From Lachnospiraceae bacterium (GTDB lineage Bacteria > Bacillota > Clostridia > Lachnospirales > Lachnospiraceae): a stretch of DNA of 64,000 nucleotides. The position numbers and the translations under genes were made by a program. Below are positions 35,065 through 43,618 of this stretch, piece by piece; positions within the stretch are counted from its first letter, which is position 1, and the number at the start of each line of letters is the position of its first letter. The notes beneath the pieces were generated by a model. That model was not told the origin of the DNA. It worked only from the letters and a program-made list of their open reading frames with translations, and did not search any database. The stretch spans positions 1-64,000 of the forward strand of contig JAMPFQ010000018.1 in the NCBI GenBank assembly GCA_023664345.1, given 5' to 3'.

Positions 35065-35094
35065 ATGCGCGGACAGCGCACGTCGCAAACATGA
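35065..35094 (+). CDS. Nine-codon leader ORF overlapping the next start (speculative)
   Basis: ATG at 35065 follows AAAGGAG by only 2 nt and encodes nine residues (MRGQRTSQT), then TGA at 35092-35094 overlaps ATG 35091 as ATGA. The gene at 35091 otherwise has no SD within 25 nt, so coupled re-initiation is attractive. Alternatively the small hairpin TGCGC-ggaca-GCGCA (35066-35080) brings the SD close to ATG 35091. Confidence 0.35.
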   Translation: MRGQRTSQT

Positions 35095-36248
35095 TCCGGA
35101 CTTCTGACGACTATATTTTACGCAGCTTTCACGGCACAGACTATCTGATACCCATCGGTCAAAAGATTGCCCTGGGGCGTCCCTGTCTTGAACTGAACGA
35201 AAGCGGCGTCCTTCTTTGGAACGCAGTCAAATCCGGCGTACCGGAACACCAGCTGGAAGACATGCTCCGGAAACGCTTCCCTACCGACAGTACAGCGGAA
35301 GCAGACATAGCGGGAGATGCAGGGGCATTTATCTCTCGGCTGATTCAGGTCGGCGCCTTGACTGACGACCGGAACCTTCCCACGCCTCCCTGCAGATACT
35401 TCCGCATTGCAGGACTGTCCATCGCATTCACCGGGCATACCCCCTGTCTCCATGATTCTCTCTCTGCTTTTGCAGGTGATGCATGCGATGAGATCTTGCA
35501 GCGCTGGATTCTCCGACCGCTCATATTTATGCCTGCTTTCTCCGGAGAGATCATTATCAACAACAGGCAGCTCACTCTCTTTTTGTGCGAAGAATATTAC
35601 ATCCTCATGTTTCCGGAAAATAAACATCTGCTGATGAGCAGGATATCAAAAGATGGGAGCGCCGCAGAATTTTATTACGACCACCTTGTCACAGATGACG
35701 CCAGAACAGAACTTTTTTACGGTATGCGAAACGCTTTTCTGATCATGGCACAGAATAACGGTCTCTTCGCCCTCCATTCCGCATCCGTTGATTACGGCGG
35801 CATGGCATGGCTGTTTTCCGGCAAATCCGGCATGGGGAAATCCACGCATACAGCGTTATGGAACAGTCTCTATCATGTGGAGATCATCAACGGGGACATT
35901 AACCTGATCGGTATGGAAGATGGGGAACCCATGGTATATGGCACTCCATGGTGCGGCACATCCGGGATCTTTTCCCCGAAAACATACCGACTGGGAGGCG
36001 TTGTGCTGCTGGTACAGTCAGCCCGGAATGAAGTACAGGAACTTTCGGAGGGACTCCGTCAGCTGCTCCTGTTTCAACGACTTATTTCACCCACATGGTT
36101 TGCCTGGCAGGTGGATAAAAACCTGGAGTTCGCCGATCGGCTGCAGCAGCAGGTAAAAGTATGCAGGCTGTTGTGCACTCCTCTTCCCGAAGCCGTGCAG
36201 GTCATGAAATCATATATCGATTCCTTGCCTGAAAATCATAACTGTTGA
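35091..36248 (+). CDS. PqqD-domain / HprK-like kinase-fold fusion protein
   Basis: The protein has 385 residues. Residues about 15-92 match PqqD, the RiPP-recognition element (LELNESGVLLWNAV, LEDMLRKRF, AGAFISRLIQVGAL), which binds leader peptides. Residues about 220-370 form a P-loop domain of the HPr-kinase/PEP-carboxykinase type: FALHSASV, then GKSGMGKS at 244-251 and IINGDINLI. Such HprK-like proteins occur in several RiPP loci, some as peptide Ser kinases. Fusion to PqqD suggests it binds the precursor leader and phosphorylates or otherwise processes the core. The ABC exporter follows after 10 nt. Confidence 0.8.
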   Translation: MIRTSDDYILRSFHGTDYLIPIGQKIALGRPCLELNESGVLLWNAVKSGVPEHQLEDMLRKRFPTDSTAEADIAGDAGAFISRLIQVGALTDDRNLPTPPCRYFRIAGLSIAFTGHTPCLHDSLSAFAGDACDEILQRWILRPLIFMPAFSGEIIINNRQLTLFLCEEYYILMFPENKHLLMSRISKDGSAAEFYYDHLVTDDARTELFYGMRNAFLIMAQNNGLFALHSASVDYGGMAWLFSGKSGMGKSTHTALWNSLYHVEIINGDINLIGMEDGEPMVYGTPWCGTSGIFSPKTYRLGGVVLLVQSARNEVQELSEGLRQLLLFQRLISPTWFAWQVDKNLEFADRLQQQVKVCRLLCTPLPEAVQVMKSYIDSLPENHNC

Positions 36249-36258
36249 CGAGGTTGCT

Positions 36259-38037
36259 ATGGCTGAAAAAGAAAAACTCCTCACATTCTATATTCGCCGG
36301 ATCAAAGAAGGACGCCTGCGGGAACTGATCGCGCAGACCGCATGGCTGTACTCTTATGTGCGCAGGTATCGGAAATCCATTATAGCTTATACTCTCATCG
36401 GCCTGACCGGAACCGCCGTTTCTCTCATAAGCAGCATTATTTCGAAAAACATGGTGGATATCATCACGGGACATCAGACAGGCGGGCTTGTCAGGACTTT
36501 CTGCCTGTTTATAAGCGTCACCATAGGGACAATACTGATCAACCAGCTGTCCAATTACGTATCAGGCATCATTTCCCTGCACGTTGACACAGACATGAAA
36601 GCTGACGTTTTCGATAAAATGCTGATTACGGATCTGGAAGCCTTTACCTCCTACCACACCGGTGACCTGATGACCCGGTGGAACACGGACGTTTCCGTCA
36701 TTTCAAAAGGAATCCTCAACTGGATTCCTGACCTTGTTATATTTTCCGTAAAATTTATAAGCGCCTTCGCCGTCATCATATATTACGACCCCACATTCGC
36801 GCTTCTTGCAATGATGGGAATTCCGGTGGGTATCATTATGTCCCGTTCCGTTTTAAAAAGAATACAGGACAATAATAAAGAAGCCGCCGCCATGAACGCG
36901 CGCATGTCCGGCTTTAATCAGGAAGCATTTTCCAACATACAGACTATCAAAGCTTTTGACCTGCTCAGGGCATACTCCCTTAGACTGAGACAGTATCAGC
37001 AGGAATACCGACAGATGCGCTCCACCTATCTGCGCCTGAGCATGCTTACTTCGCTGATTATGTCAATTGTCGGAGTAGCGATTTCCTACAGCTGTTACGC
37101 GCTGGGAATATACCGCGTCTGGAGCGGTGCGATCTCATATGGCACCATGACCCTGTTCCTGTCTCTCGCAAACACCCTTACCAGCACGCTGAACAGTCTC
37201 ATTTCACTGGTTCCCACGGCAATATCCATAACCACTTCCGCCAGTCGTCTCATGGATATTCTCGCCATGCCGAAGGAAGATTTCTCCATGCGCGATAAGA
37301 TCAGTGATTTTTACAGCCGACATATACAGGAGGGGCTTTCCGTAAAGCTTCAGGATATCACCTACTCCTATCATACTGGAAAAACCGTATTTAAAAACAT
37401 TTCCTTCGAGGCGCATCCTCACCAGATCACCGCCCTTGTGGGACCCTCCGGCGAAGGAAAAACAACCATGCTGCGCATCATTCTCTCGCTGCTGAAACCT
37501 CAGTCCGGGAATGTAACGATCACCGCAGGTTTTTCCGGCAGGGAAAGCATTCCGTCTTCACCTGCAGTCAGGCAGTTATTTTCATATGTGCCACAGGGCA
37601 ACACCATGTTTTCAGGAACGATAGCCGATAATATGCGTATTGTAAAGCCGGACGCTTCCGACGAAGACATAGTGCGGGTACTGAGATCAGCCTGCGCATG
37701 GGATTTTGTATCCGCGCTTCCCGACGGTATCAACAGCAAAATAGGCGAACGTGGACACGGTTTTTCCGAAGGGCAGGCGCAACGGCTTGCCATTGCAAGG
37801 GCGCTCCTGCGAAACTCGCCGATCCTTCTTCTGGATGAAGCGACATCCGCGCTGGATGTCGCCACCGAGCGCCGCATATTAAAAAATATTCTGAAAGACA
37901 CTTATCCAAGAACGTGCATCATCACCACGCACCGCCCCACCGTCCTCACCATGTGCGATTATGTTTATTCCATATCCAGCAGACAATGCCGACTGTTGAG
38001 CGGCGTGGGCGTTGAGGAACTGATCAGACAGTTTTAA
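36259..38037 (+). CDS. ABC exporter (fused membrane and ATPase domains)
   Basis: A 592-residue half-transporter. Residues about 30-320 form a six-TM exporter domain, beginning after a soluble, basic N-terminus. The ATPase has Walker A LVGPSGEGKTT, signature FSEGQAQRLAIARAL, Walker B PILLLDEATSALD and H-loop TTHRPT. No C39 peptidase domain is present, so leader removal must be by another enzyme, plausibly the S26-type protease nearby. Dimeric export of the modified peptide is inferred. Confidence 0.9.
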   Translation: MAEKEKLLTFYIRRIKEGRLRELIAQTAWLYSYVRRYRKSIIAYTLIGLTGTAVSLISSIISKNMVDIITGHQTGGLVRTFCLFISVTIGTILINQLSNYVSGIISLHVDTDMKADVFDKMLITDLEAFTSYHTGDLMTRWNTDVSVISKGILNWIPDLVIFSVKFISAFAVIIYYDPTFALLAMMGIPVGIIMSRSVLKRIQDNNKEAAAMNARMSGFNQEAFSNIQTIKAFDLLRAYSLRLRQYQQEYRQMRSTYLRLSMLTSLIMSIVGVAISYSCYALGIYRVWSGAISYGTMTLFLSLANTLTSTLNSLISLVPTAISITTSASRLMDILAMPKEDFSMRDKISDFYSRHIQEGLSVKLQDITYSYHTGKTVFKNISFEAHPHQITALVGPSGEGKTTMLRIILSLLKPQSGNVTITAGFSGRESIPSSPAVRQLFSYVPQGNTMFSGTIADNMRIVKPDASDEDIVRVLRSACAWDFVSALPDGINSKIGERGHGFSEGQAQRLAIARALLRNSPILLLDEATSALDVATERRILKNILKDTYPRTCIITTHRPTVLTMCDYVYSISSRQCRLLSGVGVEELIRQF

Positions 38038-38047
38038 ATGCGCATGT

Positions 38048-38644
38048 TCACAGTTCGATATCAAAGATATACTTTTCATAGGCATTTACGACCTGGGTCT
38101 CGTTATACTTGGACAGACGCGGAAATTTCCTCCCATAATTCATATGCACATGACCGTGGATAAAATAGGCCGGTTTATATTTGTCCATCAGTTCCGGGAA
38201 AGCGTCAAATCCCCTGTGGGGCAGATCCTCGCCGTCATTCACATGATAAGCGGGGGCATGGGCCACCAGGATATCAAAGCCCTTGTGGCGCCACAGCTTC
38301 CACCAAAGCTTCCGCACCCGCTTGCGCATCTCTTTCTGGGTATACTGATGGATGCCTGGCTTGTAGCGCAGGGATCCTCCCAGCCCCAGGATCCGCACTC
38401 CGTTATGGACATAGATATCATCCTCGATACTGATGCAGCCGTCGGGCGGAACCTGTTCATAGCGATCGTCGTGATTGCCATGCACATACAGCACCGGCGC
38501 ATGGGTAAAGGTGGCCAGAAAGGAAAGATACTGCGGTTTCAGATCCCCGCAGGATATGATCAGGTCGATGCCCTCCAGATAGCTTCTGTCAAAATAATCC
38601 CACAATAACTCGGACTCATGGTCAGCGATAGCCATTATTCTCAT
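38048..38644 (-). CDS. Metallophosphoesterase, calcineurin-like
   Basis: A 198-residue protein with the dimetal motif series IADHESELLWDYF, ISCGDLKPQY, VHGNHDDRY, LVAHAPAYH and FIHGHVHMNY. The first motif lacks the usual DxH spacing (ADHE), seen in several small Clostridial homologues. It is cytoplasmic; the substrate could be a phosphodiester or nucleotide. It lies 18 nt downstream of the BMP-fusion gene, so is probably co-transcribed. It is convergent with the ABC exporter, with no clear terminator in the 10-nt gap. Confidence 0.85.
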   Translation of the reverse strand: MRIMAIADHESELLWDYFDRSYLEGIDLIISCGDLKPQYLSFLATFTHAPVLYVHGNHDDRYEQVPPDGCISIEDDIYVHNGVRILGLGGSLRYKPGIHQYTQKEMRKRVRKLWWKLWRHKGFDILVAHAPAYHVNDGEDLPHRGFDAFPELMDKYKPAYFIHGHVHMNYGRKFPRLSKYNETQVVNAYEKYIFDIEL

Positions 38645-38662
38645 CAGATGTACCTACTTTCC

Positions 38663-40597
38663 TCATGCATCGGTCTCCTGTGTTTTGTCCAGACCCTGCA
38701 TTTTTGCCACTGCCTGCGCGTTTTCCGTCAGATCGGAGATCTTGGGGATGCTGCCCACCACATTGTCCAACAGCCAATCCATGGTAATGATATCCTGAGG
38801 CGGTATGACCTGATCCGCCGTATTCATCACCGTCCCGTCCTGGGCGCACAGATCGCCGGAAAAAGGAATCAACGTGTCCGAACAGATATTATTGCGCAGC
38901 AGATCCACCAGACGCCTGGTATCCCGGGGCAGATCCTGGGAACAGATCAGATCCACCACTCCGGCGGATATCCCCCACCAATAGCTGGTAGCGCGGCTTC
39001 CCGCCGCAGCGTCCTCTTTCCAGGTGCCGTTGAGCACGATGCGGATGATCTTCTCATATAGTTTGCCCCAATGCCATGTAGTCATAGCCAGATTATCGGG
39101 AATTTCCCCGTTGATATGATAAAGACCGAAATGCCGGGATCCCTTGTCAGGGGAAGTCATATCCTGTCCCATCACATATTCGATCTCGGGATTGTCCCTG
39201 ATATCGATCTCATGCTGCTTCAATGTGCTCCAGTCCAGATACACTTTCGCATGCGGGTTCACCATCCTTGCGCCCATGGCGAAAGCATTGATGTTTGCCG
39301 CCATGCCATAGATCGGGTAGTCGGCGATATAGCCGATCTTGTCGGTAGTGGCCATGGAGCCTGCGATAATGCCCGCCAGGAACTTTGCCTCGTACATCCT
39401 GGCATAATAAGTGCGCAGGGTGGGATGGGACGTGTTCAAGGAGCAGTTCAGTACTTTTACTTCCGGATATTTCGCCGCGATCTTCAGGCTGGCGGGCATC
39501 ATCACCGGGGAAGTGGTAAAGAGCATGGTATGGCCGTCCCTGATGGCCTCCTCCATGCATTCCTGATCGTTCTCGCCTGCCACGATGTTCTCAAACGCGG
39601 TAGTCTCTATCTGTCCGGGAAATACATTGTCCAGATAGAGCCGCCCCAGTTCGTGGCTGTAAGTCCAGCCGGAGGTTCTGTGGGTCTTCTCGTACAGGAA
39701 CGCGATCTTGACCTTGCCGGAATTATCCGGGAGGATCAGGTTCAGCAGGTTCCTGTAACGGTTCGGGGAAGCGCTCTCCCTGGGCGGATCCATGCGCAGT
39801 TCTATGGACTGCTCCTCCGTCAGCACCACAAATTCGTCCCAGATCTGGGTGAGATCCCGCTTCAGTTCCTGGGCGGATTTCTGCTTTGTCTCCTCATAGC
39901 CGAACACAGTGAGGAATGTAAGCAGCGCATCGCCCACGGTGATAGGCAGCTTGCCCCCTCCCTTGGATTCGAACACCTTTCGGAAACGGGTGTAGACAGC
40001 GTCGAATTCCTGGCGGTCCTCGGAAGTCCACCTGGCCCCTTTGGGCGTGCCCACCTGCTCCAAAAACTGCGCGAACCGGCCTTTCTCACTGAAATAAATG
40101 GAATAAATGCCAGTCACTTCATAAAAGTCCATGAATTCAAAATAAATGGCGTTTTCCTTTGTGTCATTTCGCTTGGGCACCACCCGGATGACAGAACAGG
40201 GAACGCTGTAAGCATCCAGGAATTTCAGGACGCTGACCCGTTTATTGCCCTCCATCACATAAAAACGCCCCATGAACTCATACGCTTTCACAGGATCTCT
40301 CAGGCCCTCTTCCAGCAGATTGGTATGTAAGCTGATCCACTTGGCGGCAAATTCCGTATTGGTATCCAGCAGGGGCATGAAATTGGCCGCAAAGGAATTG
40401 GTGCGGCCCCTGGTCTTGGTTCCCACGATCAGTTCCAGCGGAATCTCGCACAGACCGATGTTCACTTCATATTCCACTTTTGTATAAGATAAGATCTCAT
40501 CCAGCACCGGCAGGTAAGGGTAATAACCCTTTGTCAGGCGGGCACGGTATTCTTTCTGCCCGGACTTCAGGGCGTTCGTATATTGTTCGTATGACAT
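38663..40597 (-). CDS. Cytoplasmic ParB-like / BMP (PnrA-type) substrate-binding fusion
   Basis: The protein has 644 residues and no signal peptide or lipobox. Residues about 60-140 include FYVMEGNKRVSVLKFLDAYS, close to the ParB/sulfiredoxin nucleotide-binding motif. Residues about 300-600 match the basic membrane protein family of purine-nucleoside-binding proteins (KIAFLYEKTHRTSGWTYSH, GHTMLFTTSPVMM, KIGYIADYPIYGMAANINAF, TSYWWGISAGVVDL). Normal BMP proteins are extracytoplasmic ABC receptors, so this is probably an intracellular nucleoside/nucleotide sensor. A family A element lies directly upstream, ending at its AGGAGG. Confidence 0.75.
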   Translation of the reverse strand: MSYEQYTNALKSGQKEYRARLTKGYYPYLPVLDEILSYTKVEYEVNIGLCEIPLELIVGTKTRGRTNSFAANFMPLLDTNTEFAAKWISLHTNLLEEGLRDPVKAYEFMGRFYVMEGNKRVSVLKFLDAYSVPCSVIRVVPKRNDTKENAIYFEFMDFYEVTGIYSIYFSEKGRFAQFLEQVGTPKGARWTSEDRQEFDAVYTRFRKVFESKGGGKLPITVGDALLTFLTVFGYEETKQKSAQELKRDLTQIWDEFVVLTEEQSIELRMDPPRESASPNRYRNLLNLILPDNSGKVKIAFLYEKTHRTSGWTYSHELGRLYLDNVFPGQIETTAFENIVAGENDQECMEEAIRDGHTMLFTTSPVMMPASLKIAAKYPEVKVLNCSLNTSHPTLRTYYARMYEAKFLAGIIAGSMATTDKIGYIADYPIYGMAANINAFAMGARMVNPHAKVYLDWSTLKQHEIDIRDNPEIEYVMGQDMTSPDKGSRHFGLYHINGEIPDNLAMTTWHWGKLYEKIIRIVLNGTWKEDAAAGSRATSYWWGISAGVVDLICSQDLPRDTRRLVDLLRNNICSDTLIPFSGDLCAQDGTVMNTADQVIPPQDIITMDWLLDNVVGSIPKISDLTENAQAVAKMQGLDKTQETDA

Positions 40598-40608
40598 ATC
40601 TGCCTCCT

Positions 40609-40760
40609 ATTCCAGTTCCGTTTCTGCGCTTCAGTGCCCCTGCTCTGAAAGAAATTTCATCTGCAAAAAACGCAGCTGAGAATTTCTTTCATGTGCCGCC
40701 TTTGGCACATTGCACTTCTGCACCAAAACTGTTTTTATTCCAGTTCCGTTTCTGATTTTG
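40609..40760 (-). repeat. Family A palindromic repeat, copy A5
   Basis: Core 40647-40690 has arms GAAAGAAATTTC and GAATTTCTTTC around CTGC/GCAG. A small hairpin TGTGCC-gcctttGGCACA follows at about 40693-40710, and second-copy tail sequence (CAGTTCCGTTTCTG) lies at 40741-40755. The mRNA-sense end CGGAACTGGAATAGGAGG runs into the SD of the ParB-like/BMP gene. The remaining 40761-40844 shows nothing recognisable. Confidence 0.9.
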
Positions 40761-40844
40761 TCACTTGATATCATGTTTATTTTGCCGTCCAAATCATATC
40801 ACACTTTACATGGATTTTCCACCTTTTTATGCAAGTCCCCGCAT

Positions 40845-41300
40845 TCAAGATCCTCCTCTGCTTTCCCTGCCACAGTTCTGCTTCCTTTCCATATACAACA
40901 GCGCACCCAAAGCGGCGCCTGCGGTATTTAAGATCAGGTCGTCCAGTTCCGAGATCCCTGTGCCGAAGACATACTGCATGGCTTCTATCAGCAGGGACAG
41001 TGCAAAGCCAAACACTGCCGCCCGCAGGACGCCCCGCTCTGCCCGCCTGTACCGCACATATACGCCCAACGGCATGAACCAGACGATATTGCCCGCAAAC
41101 AGGTAAAGGAACCTGTCCCAGTCATGAGTACGTATCAGCGGGATATATTCCGCAAACAGATCCGGATTGACCACGCCGTCCCTGCAGAAGCCGTGGGTGC
41201 CAAATCCGCTGCGGAATACCGTGATCCGCAGGAGTACCGCCAGATAAGATAAAAACAAGATAGTGATCGCGTGTTTTTTCTTCGTCCTTTTCATCGGCAT
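40845..41300 (-). CDS. VanZ-like family protein
   Basis: A 151-residue membrane protein with four hydrophobic segments. The VanZ pattern is seen in LFAGNIVWFMPLGVYVRY, FALSLLIEAMQYVFGTGISELDDLILNTAGAALGALLY. Some VanZ proteins confer low-level teicoplanin tolerance; most are of unknown function. It overlaps the methyltransferase gene upstream by 10 nt. Confidence 0.9.
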   Translation of the reverse strand: MPMKRTKKKHAITILFLSYLAVLLRITVFRSGFGTHGFCRDGVVNPDLFAEYIPLIRTHDWDRFLYLFAGNIVWFMPLGVYVRYRRAERGVLRAAVFGFALSLLIEAMQYVFGTGISELDDLILNTAGAALGALLYMERKQNCGRESRGGS

Positions 41301-42487
41301 GTTTCCAGCAGGGTCACGCTCTCGATCGCACCCGTAAAGGGGAACATATCCACCGGCACCGATCGCTTTACCGCGTAACCGTGCCTGGTCAGGTATTTCA
41401 GGTCACGGACCAGCGTCTCCGGGCTGCAGGAAATATAGACCACCCTGTCAGGCCTGATCCGGCATACTGCGTTCAAGAACGTCTCGTCGCTCCCACTTCT
41501 GGGCGGATCCATGAAAAGCACATCCAGCTTATGCCCCTGTTCCGCCATATCCAGCATAAATTTCCCCGCGTCGTTCTGATAAAATTCCACGTTTAAGATC
41601 TGGTTGTTTTTGGCGTTGGATCTGGCGTCCTTTACCGCATCCGCGTTTGATTCCACGCCCAGTACCTTTCCCGCGTGATCGCTGGCTATCATGCCGATGG
41701 TTCCGGTGCCGCAGTAAGCGTCCAGCACCGTTTCCTTCCCTGTCAGCCGGGCGTACTCCATGGCTTTTTTGTACAGCTTTTCCGTCTGTATGGGATTGAC
41801 CTGATAAAAGGATCTGGGAGAGATGCGGAACCGCTTGCCGCCCAGTTCGTCCTCGATGTACCCCTTTCCGTAAATAACCTGTTCTTTCGTCCCCAGGATC
41901 ATGCTGGTATCGCGGTCGTTGACATTAACCACCACTGTGGTGATCTCCGGATGCAGCTTCCGCAGCGCTTTCACAAAATTATTCTTGGAGGGCATGATGG
42001 AGGAGCACAGCACCAGCACCACCATGATTTCACCCGTCACATGCCCGGTGCGGATCAGCACATGCCGCAGCAGGCCGTAACCGGTATCCTCGTTATAAGG
42101 ACGTATCTTAAAAGATCTGAGCAGTTCCCGGATGGATACGATGATTTCATCTGCTTTCCGGTTCTCGATGAGGCAGCTGTCCACCGGCACGATCCGATGG
42201 CTCTTCTCCTCGTATATGCCGGAAATGATCGCATGGCTCCTCCTGTCCTCCCCGAACACCGCGTGAACCTTGTTGCGGTAGTGGACAGGATCCTCCATGG
42301 CGATCATGGGCTCCGGTCTGCAGTAAGGCTCCATAAGCTTCCTGAAGATCGTGGCCTTGGCAGCCAGCTGTTCCTGATAATCCCTGTCTATCCACTGGCA
42401 GCCGCCGCATTTTTTTGCCACGGGACAGCGGTGTCTGCTGTCAGGTTTTGCGGTATTTTTCTGTTTTCTGTTCTGATCGCTCATCAT
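41291..42487 (-). CDS. 23S rRNA (uracil-5-)-methyltransferase, RumA/RlmD family
   Basis: A 398-residue SAM-dependent enzyme. The Fe-S ligand cluster region is CGGCQWIDRDYQEQL. The Rossmann SAM motif is VLDAYCGTGTIGMIA, followed by FMDPPRSG with the catalytic base region and the nucleophilic Cys in VYISCSPETLVRDL. It makes 5-methyluridine in 23S rRNA. An N-terminal TRAM domain is short or missing, as in many clostridial paralogues, so the target uridine (747, 1939 or tRNA U54) is not certain. Confidence 0.92.
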   Translation of the reverse strand: MMSDQNRKQKNTAKPDSRHRCPVAKKCGGCQWIDRDYQEQLAAKATIFRKLMEPYCRPEPMIAMEDPVHYRNKVHAVFGEDRRSHAIISGIYEEKSHRIVPVDSCLIENRKADEIIVSIRELLRSFKIRPYNEDTGYGLLRHVLIRTGHVTGEIMVVLVLCSSIMPSKNNFVKALRKLHPEITTVVVNVNDRDTSMILGTKEQVIYGKGYIEDELGGKRFRISPRSFYQVNPIQTEKLYKKAMEYARLTGKETVLDAYCGTGTIGMIASDHAGKVLGVESNADAVKDARSNAKNNQILNVEFYQNDAGKFMLDMAEQGHKLDVLFMDPPRSGSDETFLNAVCRIRPDRVVYISCSPETLVRDLKYLTRHGYAVKRSVPVDMFPFTGAIESVTLLETCR

Positions 42488-42508
42488 TCAGCCCTCATAT
42501 CCATAAAA

Positions 42509-42554
42509 ACGAAAGACCATTCCATTTTGATCCGAATGGCCTTTCCGTTATTTC
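42509..42554 (-). terminator. Terminator closing the microcompartment operon
   Basis: GAAAGGCCATTC pairs with GAATGGTCTTTC in minus sense around an 11-nt loop, followed by GTTTTT. It lies just after the basic small-protein gene (42577), marking the end of the long minus-strand transcription unit before the methyltransferase. Confidence 0.9.
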
Positions 42555-42576
42555 CCATTACTTTTCAAAACCGATC

Positions 42577-42837
42577 TTACATCAGATAAACCGGTAATTC
42601 CTGTCCAACGCCGTATGCCACATAGTCGGTGGCGGCTTTTTCGTCGGACTTTACAGCAGAAGCTGCCTTACTGCCTTTCGCTGTCTTAGATCTTGCATTA
42701 TCCTTCGCTGTTTCTGCTGTCTTTGTTACTGTGCTCTTCTTCACCGCCTTAACCTCCGCGCTCTCCACGGCCTTTGTCTCCACGCTTCCCTCTGCGGCTT
42801 TCGCCGCCCTCTTGATACTACCTGCTCCTACGGACAT
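42577..42837 (-). CDS. Small basic low-complexity protein following ParA (McdB-like candidate)
   Basis: An 86-residue protein, Lys/Ala/Ser/Thr-rich and predicted disordered, of histone H1-tail composition up to about residue 64. A hydrophobic, probably folded C-terminal tail DYVAYGVGQELPVYLM follows. AGGAGG precedes the ATG at 9 nt, and the start overlaps the ParA stop by 20 nt, so they are translationally coupled. ParA-type positioning systems use a small partner that links the ATPase to its cargo. In carboxysomes this is McdB. Function here is inferred from position and composition only. Confidence 0.7.
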   Translation of the reverse strand: MSVGAGSIKRAAKAAEGSVETKAVESAEVKAVKKSTVTKTAETAKDNARSKTAKGSKAASAVKSDEKAATDYVAYGVGQELPVYLM

Positions 42838-43618
42838 TCTTGTCTACCTCCTTTGCAAGCTCCAGATACTCTCCGGCGCTCCGCGCATTTTTCTTATGTA
42901 CCATAACGGGCTTACTGTTATCCTGCGCCCATTCGATCTCACTGTCCACACGGATCACCGTGTCAAACACCGTCACTTCCTCAAACTCATTTAAAACTTC
43001 CATGGTCTGTCTGCCATAATTCTTTCTGGCGTCCAGCTTGGTGATCACCACTCCCAGCAGTTCCAGGCCGGGGGCAAGCCTTTTCACATTCTCCAGGAAC
43101 TCAAACATATTGGCCACGCCGAAAAGCCCCCAGGGACTTGCCTCCACGGGCAGGATCACATAGTCGGAAGCGCAGAGGATGTTCATGACCCAGCCGCCCA
43201 GCGTAGGGGGCGCGTCGATCAGGATATAATCATATTTTCCGCTCTGCCTGATCTTCTCCAGCCCCCTGGTGAGGATCAGTTCCCTCTGCCATTTGGTGAA
43301 AAGTTCATATTCTATGCCGCTCATCAGCGTGGAGGACGGAATCAGATCCACATTCTCATAAACTGTATGTACCACATAATCCGTCAGGTCTTTCTCGCCG
43401 CAGACGGCGTTATACAGGTTCTTTTCCCCCGCTGCGAACTCCAGCACCTGCTCCTCCGTGAAAAAGGAGAGGGACAGGTTCAGCTGCATATCCCCGTCCA
43501 CCAGCAGTACCTTTTTGCCCAATGTGGAAAGGGAATAGCCTATATTGGCACATGTAGTAGTCTTACCGCTTCCGCCCTTATTATTCGCAAAGGCTATTGT
43601 CTTCGTCTGTCCTGCCAT
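42818..43618 (-). CDS. ParA/MinD-family ATPase
   Basis: A 266-residue protein from ATG 43618 (GAAAGGA upstream). Deviant Walker A is NNKGGSGKTTTCANIGYSL (about 12-30) with the signature lysine; switch I is VDGDMQLNLSLSFF; Walker B-like YDYILIDAPPTLGGW. It lacks an N-terminal HTH and has no parB or parS nearby. It overlaps the DeoR gene by 38 nt and the small basic protein gene by 20 nt, at the end of a microcompartment operon. ParA-type ATPases position plasmids, chemoreceptors or carboxysomes, so spacing of the microcompartment along the nucleoid is a reasonable hypothesis. Confidence 0.9.
   Translation of the reverse strand: MAGQTKTIAFANNKGGSGKTTTCANIGYSLSTLGKKVLLVDGDMQLNLSLSFFTEEQVLEFAAGEKNLYNAVCGEKDLTDYVVHTVYENVDLIPSSTLMSGIEYELFTKWQRELILTRGLEKIRQSGKYDYILIDAPPTLGGWVMNILCASDYVILPVEASPWGLFGVANMFEFLENVKRLAPGLELLGVVITKLDARKNYGRQTMEVLNEFEEVTVFDTVIRVDSEIEWAQDNSKPVMVHKKNARSAGEYLELAKEVDKNVRRSR

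Noticed and set aside
42577..42837. The small Lys/Ala-rich ORF as spurious shadow
   Set aside because: It has a perfect AGGAGG, overlaps the ParA gene end, is followed by a strong terminator, and no opposite-strand gene exists here, so it was kept as a gene.
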